Source: Ktedonobacteraceae bacterium (GTDB taxonomy: Bacteria; Chloroflexota; Ktedonobacteria; Ktedonobacterales; Ktedonobacteraceae). From it: DNA of 29,767 nt. Shown here in pieces: positions 1 through 6,298 of this stretch. The stretch is taken from the NCBI GenBank assembly GCA_014896635.1, contig JADBKA010000034.1, positions 1 through 29,767 of the forward strand, written 5' to 3'. The position numbers and the translations under genes are program-made. Positions within the stretch are counted from its first letter, which is position 1. Every line of letters begins with the position of its first letter. The notes below the pieces were generated by a model, which was not told where the DNA came from, did no database searches, and saw only the letters and a list, made by a program, of their open reading frames with translations.

Positions 1-749
1 AGGCCGCGATTGGCAATATTGAGTTCGCCGTCGAAGCGATAGGCGCGAGGATCGCTCTCTACGCCGACCTCGCCAATGGTTGAGAGGTCGATACCACCCA
101 CAAGCTCACTGATATCCTGGCTCTTGGGATCGGACGGCGTGAATGTGCCGATGCCGATACGGTATTTCTCGCTGAAGGCGATACGTTTCACCGGCACCTC
201 TTCAATACGCCCCTGATAATGATTATCAACCATATAGCGGCAGGCCGGACACAGGTCGCCCTCGACATAGAGACCGAACTCTTTTTCCACTTCTGGCCGC
301 AGTTCCTGGGGAATGAGATGGAGCGGCTCTTCGTGCATAGGGCAATCCTTAATTGCATAGATCGCGCCTTCAGGAGTGCGACTATAGGCTTCAAGTCCGC
401 GTTTGAGCAGAGCGACAATGCTGGACTTACCGCCGCCAACCGGCCCCATCAGCAACAGGATACGCTTGCGCACTTCCAGGCGTTGCGCGGCAGAATGGAA
501 GTAGTCAACGATCTGTTGCAGCGGCTTTTCAATGCCGAAAATCTCCTGATTAAAAAATTTATAACGGGGTTCGCCGCTACGAGACATCTCGACCCCGGCA
601 TCCATGATCATATGATAGATGCGCTCATGCGACAGGCGTGTCACCTGGGGCTTCTTGCAGGCAATTTCAAAGTATTCTGCGAAAGTCCCCTGCCAGGCGA
701 GTTCTCGTTCACGGTCTCTATATTCTTCTAACCGCTTCACCAGATCCAT
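1..749 (-). CDS. prkA: PrkA family serine protein kinase, N-terminal part (cut by window edge)
   Basis: The reading frame is open from the ATG at 749 to the window edge, about 249 residues, and the C-terminal half lies outside. The protein opens with MDLVKRLEEYRDRE and has a P-loop GPVGGGKSS around residue 100, followed by blocks typical of the PrkA/YeaG AAA-like domain: SRTPEGAIYAIKDCPMHEEP, then SDPKSQDISELVGGID and ESDPRAYRFDGELN. PrkA proteins are cytoplasmic Ser kinases with an AAA+ fold, linked in other bacteria to stationary phase, stress or sporulation, and often sit beside yeaH and spoVR. Those partners would be downstream, beyond position 1, so this cannot be tested here. GAGAGGA just upstream of 749 is the ribosome site. 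A CPAC cysteine pair occurs near residue 160. The family call is firm; the cellular role here is inferred. Confidence 0.95.
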   Translation of the reverse strand, partial: MDLVKRLEEYRDRERELAWQGTFAEYFEIACKKPQVTRLSHERIYHMIMDAGVEMSRSGEPRYKFFNQEIFGIEKPLQQIVDYFHSAAQRLEVRKRILLLMGPVGGGKSSIVALLKRGLEAYSRTPEGAIYAIKDCPMHEEPLHLIPQELRPEVEKEFGLYVEGDLCPACRYMVDNHYQGRIEEVPVKRIAFSEKYRIGIGTFTPSDPKSQDISELVGGIDLSTIGEVGVESDPRAYRFDGELNIANRG

Positions 750-1020
750 AGTTCATCCTCTCTGTGTATAACTCAGTAGTGCATGAAGGATACACGGTTT
801 TGTTGTTGCAAACGGGTACCCAGTCTACTTGTTGCTCTACATACACTACAGTTGCGATCACTGCTACATTGAACGGACGGCCAGGAAATTGTGCCACCGG
901 GTCAGGCAGAAAAGGGATGATGCTCGGATGCTGGCCATATGTTTCGTATGACATCACTTTGCTCCGCCCGGCCCCGGGGGGTGCAACAATATCGAAAGGG
1001 CCAGTTGCATATCGCGGCCA

Positions 1021-1194
1021 TCAACGCGAGAAAACCGGCCCTTTCCTACATATCTGAAGATATTGAGATATATGATACCAGCTTGCCAACTCCTGCTCAG
1101 CACACGGTGGGAGAGAGTCGAATGATGCATCGCGCTGATGCTCCTGCAATGTTTCAATCTGTCCTTTCTGGTTGTACCATGAATCGAAAGACAA
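1021..1194 (-). CDS. Possible small protein, 57 residues, TTG start
   Basis: A TTG at 1194 sits 5 bases after a perfect AGGAGG, and an in-frame TAG lies just upstream, so translation could only begin here. The 57-residue product (starts LSFDSWYNQKGQIETL, ends KGPVFSR) is hydrophilic and aromatic-rich, has two Cys, and looks like a folded small protein rather than random translation. A strong extended -10 promoter lies about 90 bases upstream in the same direction, and prkA follows about 270 bases downstream. I do not recognise a family. The overlapping 101-residue frame (954-1259) looks less protein-like. Without homologues this remains a candidate only. Confidence 0.4.
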   Translation of the reverse strand: MSFDSWYNQKGQIETLQEHQRDASFDSLPPCAEQELASWYHISQYLQICRKGPVFSR

Positions 1195-1279
1195 ATCACC
1201 CTCCTATCCTTGCCTCCACCACCGGTGAAAACACTGCTGTAATCAACCACACCAGCCACGCCTCCACTGATATAAGCTC

Positions 1280-1308
1280 ATTATAGCATATTTCTCGCTG
1301 GAAGTTAA
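1280..1308 (-). promoter_or_regulatory. Extended -10 sigma-70-type promoter
   Basis: On the minus strand, TTAACT (1308-1303) is followed by a 17-bp spacer and TATAAT (1285-1280), with TGC directly before the -10. It points toward the small ORF at 1194 and then prkA. The match to a housekeeping promoter is very good, although the -35 is only 4 of 6. Confidence 0.6.
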
Positions 1309-1472
1309 TAGACGACTCAGGACATCTCAGGAACGTCTATGGTTCTTTTCTTTCTCCGGTTACGGATTCCGGCAGGCCGAGGGTGGCATCACATGACACC
1401 TTTATTCCAGCGACGCCAGGCTGAAGTCCAGCCCTTCATAGATACCCTTACAGGAAACCTGGATGTACTATA
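1309..1472. other. Intergenic stretch without a recognised gene
   Basis: The region between the promoter at 1280-1308 and the end of the SAM-dependent enzyme gene shows no convincing ORF, tRNA or strong terminator. Only a weak 5-bp stem (GGCTG/CAGCC, near 1420-1435) is visible. The 271 bases between 750 and 1020, upstream of prkA, are likewise empty as far as I can see. Confidence 0.5.
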
Positions 1473-2318
1473 TCACACCTGCTGATTTTCCGCCTGTACG
1501 ATCAGTGTGACAGCAGTGCCATAGCCGGCCTTGAGCAGGCGAGCCGCACTCTCGTTGCGCACTGCGATAGCGACGCAGCCGGAACTGTCGCTGTAGATGA
1601 ACGGCTGCATATCGTCGTTGCCGGCGGCAGCAAAGAAGCGCCTGCGCGTACTAATGCTCACTCCTTGGGCTGGTAAGATCATACGCACGACAGGAGCCTC
1701 GAACAGCTCAGGCACGATGCGTAAGGGAATATTGGTGATCAGGTTGCCAAAATGATCAACATGGAGAATCCGCCCCTCGATGCGATGGCCCCGCCGCACG
1801 GCAAAGCCGATCTCCAGGCGGACGAGAGTGGCGGGATCGAGCAGAGATCCCAGTTCAGCCAGACCGGTCCCTCGCGCAATATGCGCCGCCACCGGCGAGA
1901 AGATATCACGTCCATGAAACGTGGTACTGACCCCGGCCAGGTGGTATGCGCGATTCTCCAGCGCCACCACCTCATGGACAGGTTGCTCCAGCAGGACAAA
2001 CGTGAACAGGCCATTGTCCGGTCCCACAAAGATCCAGTCACCAGCCCGTAGCGCGACAGGGCGGCGTGTACTGCCCACCCCCGGATCAACCACACAGACA
2101 AAAACGGTGCCGGCGGGAAAATAACGATATGCAGTTGCCAGCACCCAGGCGCCGGCTGCAATATCCTGCGGCGGAATCATATGCGTCACGTCAACAAGCT
2201 GAACCTGCGGTATAAGGCCGAGTATGACTCCTTTCATCATGCCGGCATAACCATCACGCAGACCAAAATCCGTCAGAAAAGCAATTACAGGGTGTTCTGA
2301 ACCGTTGTCCTTCTTCAT
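1473..2318 (-). CDS. SAM hydroxide adenosyltransferase (DUF62 / SAM hydrolase family)
   Basis: 281 residues, the normal length for the DUF62 family (PF01887), which cleaves S-adenosylmethionine with an activated water to adenosine and methionine and is related to fluorinase and chlorinase. The diagnostic N-terminal TDFGLRDGY (16-24) is present. The family's Asp-Arg-His water-activating set is seen as Asp78 in VDPGVGS, Arg85/86, and His135 in FHGRDIF. A C-terminal beta domain begins near HVDHFGNLITN (186-196). Nothing suggests halide use; I did not see the fluorinase-specific insertion. AAAGGGG, six bases before the ATG, supports the start. It stands alone, divergent from the receiver-like gene at 2705, and its upstream sequence is duplicated in the nearby repeat structure. 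In vivo role unknown. Confidence 0.92.
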   Translation of the reverse strand: MKKDNGSEHPVIAFLTDFGLRDGYAGMMKGVILGLIPQVQLVDVTHMIPPQDIAAGAWVLATAYRYFPAGTVFVCVVDPGVGSTRRPVALRAGDWIFVGPDNGLFTFVLLEQPVHEVVALENRAYHLAGVSTTFHGRDIFSPVAAHIARGTGLAELGSLLDPATLVRLEIGFAVRRGHRIEGRILHVDHFGNLITNIPLRIVPELFEAPVVRMILPAQGVSISTRRRFFAAAGNDDMQPFIYSDSSGCVAIAVRNESAARLLKAGYGTAVTLIVQAENQQV

Positions 2319-2323
2319 CTGCT

Positions 2324-2362
2324 TCCCCTTTCTAACAAACAGTCAGGGTCAATAGTCATGGT
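2324..2362 (+). repeat. 39-bp direct repeat, left copy
   Basis: Positions 2324-2362 and 2499-2537 are identical except for one base (2331 T against 2506 G). The shared core begins CTAACAAACAGTCAGG. The two copies flank the hairpin element between them, 175 bp apart. The left copy overlaps the ribosome-site region of the minus-strand gene ending its leader at 2318. Confidence 0.9.
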
Positions 2363-2408
2363 CTATCCAGTTCTTCCTCTTATCTCTCCCAAAGGAGAAA
2401 AAGAGGGT

Positions 2409-2501
2409 TTTCGGGGGACACCCCCGATCCCCCCGCCAGGAGGGCGTCATACCAAGTTGCTTCTCTGGAAGCAACTTGGTATGACGCCCTCCTGGACCTC
2501 C
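2409..2501 (-). repeat. Dispersed GC-rich hairpin repeat, copy A
   Basis: Read on the minus strand this contains GGTCC, a long stem-loop ending CCTGGCGGG, and then GGTGTCCCC. The same order of motifs is found at 21020-21108, 22623-22672 and 22694-22766. The stem here is expanded to a perfect 28-bp inverted repeat (2436-2463 with 2468-2495, loop TCTG). It lies in the divergent promoter region between the SAM enzyme gene and the receiver-like gene. Confidence 0.85.
2436..2495. repeat. Perfect 28-bp inverted repeat with 4-base loop
   Basis: Arm 2436-2463 (starts CCAGGAGGGCGTCATACC) pairs without mismatch with 2468-2495; the loop is TCTG. As RNA it would be an extremely stable hairpin on either strand. 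No U-run follows, so it is not a standard terminator. Its outer part matches the stem of the dispersed repeat family; the inner GTCATACCAAGTTGCTTC part is unique to this copy. Confidence 0.95.
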
Positions 2502-2537
2502 CCTTGCTAACAAACAGTCAGGGTCAATAGTCATGGT
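2499..2537 (+). repeat. 39-bp direct repeat, right copy
   Basis: The partner of 2324-2362, with one mismatch. The pair brackets hairpin repeat copy A, as a target duplication or a local tandem duplication would. Confidence 0.9.
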
Positions 2538-2540
2538 TCT

Positions 2541-2570
2541 ATGACAGATGCGAGATTTGTGTGCTATACT
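2541..2570 (+). promoter_or_regulatory. Candidate promoter for the receiver-like gene
   Basis: ATGACA (2541-2546) is followed by an 18-bp spacer and TATACT (2565-2570), with TGC just before the -10. It would give a leader of about 130 bases before the gene at 2705/2732. Both hexamers are 5 of 6 to consensus. Confidence 0.55.
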
Positions 2571-2704
2571 AGCGCCAAAGACATTTTGTACTGCAATCGT
2601 ATTTTGATCGGCAATATTCTCAGAGACTCTCTTGCTCTCAGAGAGCCGAGGCCAGTACACGACTGCCTCCTATCTTTCTGTGAATAGAGTAACAAGAAAA
2701 ACAT

Positions 2705-4870
2705 ATGCCCAGCAAGCGGAGTGTGCAGGCAATGAACATCAGTACCGGCGGACCACGTATTTTACTTTTTGAGCGCGACCAGCAACTGGCTGCGCTCCTC
2801 ACCAGCGAGTTACAGCTTGCCGGCTACGAGTGCCACACGGCACGGACGGCAGTTGAAGTATTTGATGCTATCGCGCGCTTTCCTCTACGCCTCGTTCTGG
2901 TCAATCTCGCCCAGGCAGCGGCATCACGGCGCGAATTCTGGGTAGCTTTAGACAGCCAGCGCAGGGGACGTGGTGTACAGGTGCTCACGTTCAGGAGTAC
3001 CAACATCGCTGGCTATGGGCCGCGAGAGCTGGAAGAGTTTGCTGCAAGCACAGCAGCAGATATGGAAATCGACGGCATGCCAGGTGTAAGAAGCCTTGTT
3101 GATACTGTGCGCGCGTATCTCCCCGGATTCAATACCGCCACGACGCTGCCACGTATGCCCAGAACGCCACCACCTCCAGCCACGGCAAAATCAGCAGCGC
3201 CATCGTCCTTCTCTTCTCGCAACACCACCGGTCCTGTACAGTCGGCGAACTTTACCAGCAACGCAGAACACTCTCCCACAACGGTTAACAGCTCGGCACT
3301 CCGTGCCATGCCACCAGCCGCTTCGCCGTCCTCACCGCCACGTCCGGCTTCTTCCAGAACCGGCTCGACTCCTTTGCCGCCAACCACTCCCAATGCAATG
3401 AGAGCGCAGGAACAGGCCGCTCCTGCCACGTCTGCCCACGCTTCAACATCGCCAACAGCACATCCAGGCGGCCAGGCGACAGGCGCTTCATCTCTGAGTG
3501 GGCAGGGAGAGAAAATCCATGCAGTTCTCTATCCCAGTCAGCGCACATGGACCAGCGCCAGTTCTTTTTCCGAGGGCGGCCTCCACTCAGCCAGATCTGC
3601 CGCAACCACTCAGCCACGCCAGCCAGGACCCTCTTCTCCTGGCGCTTCGCTTCTCCAGCAACTGGCTAGCGGGCTACATGACAGCGACGAATCCAGCCTG
3701 GCTCAGCTCTCACGTCTCGCGCAGCAGCGCTATGCGTCCGCCCCAACTTCTGCTTCGACGGTCAATGAGCGCGCGTCCGGCAAGGGATCAGCAGGAGATG
3801 CATCTTACCAGCCAGGGGAGCAGGTCAGTTCCTACCAGCAGGCACAGGCGCTCTCGACCACTTTTTCTCCGATCCCGGAGACGCCTGCCCTTACAGTGGA
3901 TACAGCGGCTATCCAGTCGGCTTCTCCGCAGATTGCGAACGGCAACGCGGTCCCTGCGACTCCCCCACAGAGACAGCAGGAGCTGCCAGCCCCACCGGCT
4001 CCGTCCGCCTTTACTGCGCAGTTGCGACCTTCGCCTATCCAGGATCTGCCCGCACCACAGCCGACTGCCAATTATGCGGTACAGGATGCTCCCACCCGCC
4101 CGGCGCCGGGCCGCTGGCAAAAGTCTGCTGCCGAAGCGGCACCGGCTCCACTGCCGTCCCTCTCGGCCATTACCCCTCCTTCACAGGGAACAGCGGATAC
4201 AGCCGCTCCTTTGAGCGAACCTGCTCCCGCTCAGGAGTCGCCAGCCCCGGCTCAGATCCCGGCAATCTCACCACTACCAGAAGCAGCAACGCCCCAACCG
4301 GCAGCCGATGAGCACACTGGTGAGCTGCGTACTGAAAATGGAAACAGGCCAGCAAGCGAACATGCGCCTTCGGAGCAAGACATCGAAATAGAAAAGGAAC
4401 TGGCGACCGATATCTCACCGGGCAACACCATGCTGCTGGATATCTTGCAGAGCCTTCCCCCGGTTTCAGCACTGCCACAACCACCAGCACAGCCAGACCC
4501 GCAATCTCCGCCGGTACTGAGCGGACGCGCTACTCGTTCGCTCAGCAACGTTTTACTGGCCGGTCACCTCGTCCCCCAGGACCGCCTGGAAGTCGCGCAA
4601 CGCATCCAGCGCATGCTGCGCGGCGTCGATCTGAATTATCAACTGGGTGAGATCTTGCTGATGTTCAAGTTACTCACCCCTGACCAGCTCCTGGCTGCCA
4701 GCCTCGTCAGCTACGGACTGATCAATGCCACTCAGATCAGCTCACTCGGACGCATCCGCCAGGAACTGCACGCCCTGGGACTGGAGTATGACCTGGAAAA
4801 CCTGCTGATCATGTTCAGAATTCTGACGCCCGAACAACTGAGAGAAGTGAAGTCAAGCTGGCGTGGCTAG
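2705..4870 (+). CDS. Pseudo-receiver protein with disordered linker and C-terminal GspE/MshE-N-like repeats
   Basis: 721 residues from ATG 2705. A second ATG at 2732 (MNISTGG) has GGAG 10 bases upstream and may be the true start, since 2705 lacks a clear ribosome site. Residues 17-140 resemble a CheY-type receiver (ILLFERDQQLAALL at 19-32), but the phospho-acceptor position is Asn67 in LVLVNLAQ, so it probably cannot be phosphorylated. Residues about 145-600 are Pro/Ala/Ser/Thr/Gln-rich and surely disordered. The last 115 residues hold three similar helical units, each of the form L..LL...LLTP.QL (LSNVLLAGHLVPQDRL; LGEILLMFKLLTPDQL; LENLLIMFRILTPEQL). These recall the N-terminal domains of type II secretion or pilus ATPases (MshEN). 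No output enzyme is visible. A scaffold or adaptor role is inferred only. Confidence 0.85.
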   Translation: MPSKRSVQAMNISTGGPRILLFERDQQLAALLTSELQLAGYECHTARTAVEVFDAIARFPLRLVLVNLAQAAASRREFWVALDSQRRGRGVQVLTFRSTNIAGYGPRELEEFAASTAADMEIDGMPGVRSLVDTVRAYLPGFNTATTLPRMPRTPPPPATAKSAAPSSFSSRNTTGPVQSANFTSNAEHSPTTVNSSALRAMPPAASPSSPPRPASSRTGSTPLPPTTPNAMRAQEQAAPATSAHASTSPTAHPGGQATGASSLSGQGEKIHAVLYPSQRTWTSASSFSEGGLHSARSAATTQPRQPGPSSPGASLLQQLASGLHDSDESSLAQLSRLAQQRYASAPTSASTVNERASGKGSAGDASYQPGEQVSSYQQAQALSTTFSPIPETPALTVDTAAIQSASPQIANGNAVPATPPQRQQELPAPPAPSAFTAQLRPSPIQDLPAPQPTANYAVQDAPTRPAPGRWQKSAAEAAPAPLPSLSAITPPSQGTADTAAPLSEPAPAQESPAPAQIPAISPLPEAATPQPAADEHTGELRTENGNRPASEHAPSEQDIEIEKELATDISPGNTMLLDILQSLPPVSALPQPPAQPDPQSPPVLSGRATRSLSNVLLAGHLVPQDRLEVAQRIQRMLRGVDLNYQLGEILLMFKLLTPDQLLAASLVSYGLINATQISSLGRIRQELHALGLEYDLENLLIMFRILTPEQLREVKSSWRG

Positions 4871-4882
4871 TGGCGTGGCTAG
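4859..4882 (+). repeat. 12-bp tandem duplication over two convergent stop codons
   Basis: TGGCGTGGCTAG occurs twice in a row (4859-4870 and 4871-4882). The first copy supplies the TAG stop of the plus-strand gene (4868-4870). The second supplies, read on the other strand, the TAG stop of murA (4881-4879). Only 8 bases separate the two genes. Confidence 0.9.
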
Positions 4883-6219
4883 TCCACCCGCTCTATATGC
4901 GCTCCAAGAGAGCGCAATTTGGCATCGAGATTCTCATAACCGCGCTCAATATGCTCAATACCATAGACCTGGGACGAGCCTTCCGCACAGAGAGCCGCCA
5001 GAATGTAAGAGCAGCCAGCGCGAATGTCAGGGATAGAGAGCCGCGTTCCTTTGAGCGGCGTTGGGCCGGCCACCACGCAGCTATGATAATACTGCTTCTC
5101 ACGGAAGCGGCAAGGAACCTCGCCCAGGCACTTTGTGTAGAGACCTATATGCGCTCCCATGCCCTGTAAGGCGCTGGTATAGCCGAAGCGATCTTCATAG
5201 ATCGTCTCGTGTACGACCGACATGCCCTCGGCCTGCGTCAACAAAATGGTGAACGGTTGCTGCCAGTCGGTCATGAAACCGGGATGAACGTCCGTTTCCA
5301 GCGCTATCGCCGGCGGCGGCTTATCATCGCCGATGAAGCGTATTCCCTCGTCATCAACCTCAAAACGCAGCCCCATTTTTAACAGCGTGTTCAAAAAGGT
5401 GAGCAGCGTCTCCTGCTGCGCCCGGCGCAAGTAGACGTCGCCTTTCGTGAGATAGGCCGCCACCGCCAGCGATACAGCCTCATTGCGATCACTCAGCAGC
5501 GTATGGCTGGCTCCATGCAGCGATTCGACCCCTTCGATCACGATGCGACGGTCCACTTTTTGTTCGATGATCGCGCCCATTTTTTGCAGAAGTTTGATCA
5601 GGTCGATAATTTCCGGTTCCAGGGCAGCGTTCTCGATGATCGTGACACCGTGCGCCAGGGATGCCGTTATCAGGAAGTTCTCGGTCGCCATCACGCTTGG
5701 GAAAGGGAGTTTGATGATTGCCCCATGCAGCCTGCGCGCACTGGTGCAGTAATAATAGCCATCACGCTCAACAATCTCCGCTCCCATCAACCGCAATCCA
5801 TTCAGGTGAAAATCTATCGGGCGTGGCCCGATGCGATCCCCTCCCGGCCTGGGAATAGCCACTTCGCCACAGCGATGCAGCATCGGTCCAATGGTCATGA
5901 CGGCAATACGGTTCAGTCCCCCCACTTCTACAGATACATGCGTGTTATCAATCGACGGCGTGCGAATCGCCAGAGTATGATCATCCAGGCTCACCTGGGC
6001 ACCAAGCCTCTGACAGAGCTTGACCGTCAGGTCCAGGTCGCCCAGGAGAGGCACATTACGCAGCACACACTGCTCGGTTGTTAATAATGAGGCCATCACC
6101 ATTTTGGTAACGGCATTTTTCGCACCGCTCAACGTCACTTCTCCGTGCAATGGAATGCCCCCCGTGATCAGATAGTATGGCGTTGACGGTGTAATGGTAT
6201 CCAGGTCATGCATAAGCAC
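4879..6219 (-). CDS. murA: UDP-N-acetylglucosamine 1-carboxyvinyltransferase, Asp-type active site
   Basis: 446 residues, slightly longer than usual (about 420). MurA transfers enolpyruvate from PEP to UDP-GlcNAc, the first committed step of peptidoglycan synthesis, in the cytoplasm. Visible landmarks are Lys34-Asn35 in SGAKNA, the loop PGGDRIGPRPID at 125-136, Asp318 in HPGFMTDWQQPF, and Arg400 in IPDIRAG. The catalytic-loop Cys (Cys115 of E. coli) is Asp128 here, the change known from Mycobacterium and Chlamydia enzymes that resist fosfomycin. GTG at 6219 is preferred because AAGGA lies six bases before it; ATG at 6213 is the alternative. It is the last gene of a minus-strand cluster, 79 bases after the flavoprotein gene. 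It could be a second MurA paralogue. Confidence 0.95.
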   Translation of the reverse strand: MLMHDLDTITPSTPYYLITGGIPLHGEVTLSGAKNAVTKMVMASLLTTEQCVLRNVPLLGDLDLTVKLCQRLGAQVSLDDHTLAIRTPSIDNTHVSVEVGGLNRIAVMTIGPMLHRCGEVAIPRPGGDRIGPRPIDFHLNGLRLMGAEIVERDGYYYCTSARRLHGAIIKLPFPSVMATENFLITASLAHGVTIIENAALEPEIIDLIKLLQKMGAIIEQKVDRRIVIEGVESLHGASHTLLSDRNEAVSLAVAAYLTKGDVYLRRAQQETLLTFLNTLLKMGLRFEVDDEGIRFIGDDKPPPAIALETDVHPGFMTDWQQPFTILLTQAEGMSVVHETIYEDRFGYTSALQGMGAHIGLYTKCLGEVPCRFREKQYYHSCVVAGPTPLKGTRLSIPDIRAGCSYILAALCAEGSSQVYGIEHIERGYENLDAKLRSLGAHIERVD

Positions 6220-6298
6220 AAATGATCCTTTTTACAAGTTTTAGCAGATCTTCGGGAAACGATCAGGATCAGAGAGATACCAACCCTGCAATTGTATT

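Noticed and set aside
954..1259. 101-residue minus-strand ORF overlapping the small candidate gene
   Set aside because: It lacks a ribosome site at its start, and its Gly/Arg/Ser-rich product with no motif looks less protein-like than the TTG frame inside it.
2349..2660. 103-residue minus-strand ORF upstream of the SAM enzyme gene
   Set aside because: It runs through the repeat element and the palindrome; its coding appearance comes from the repeats.
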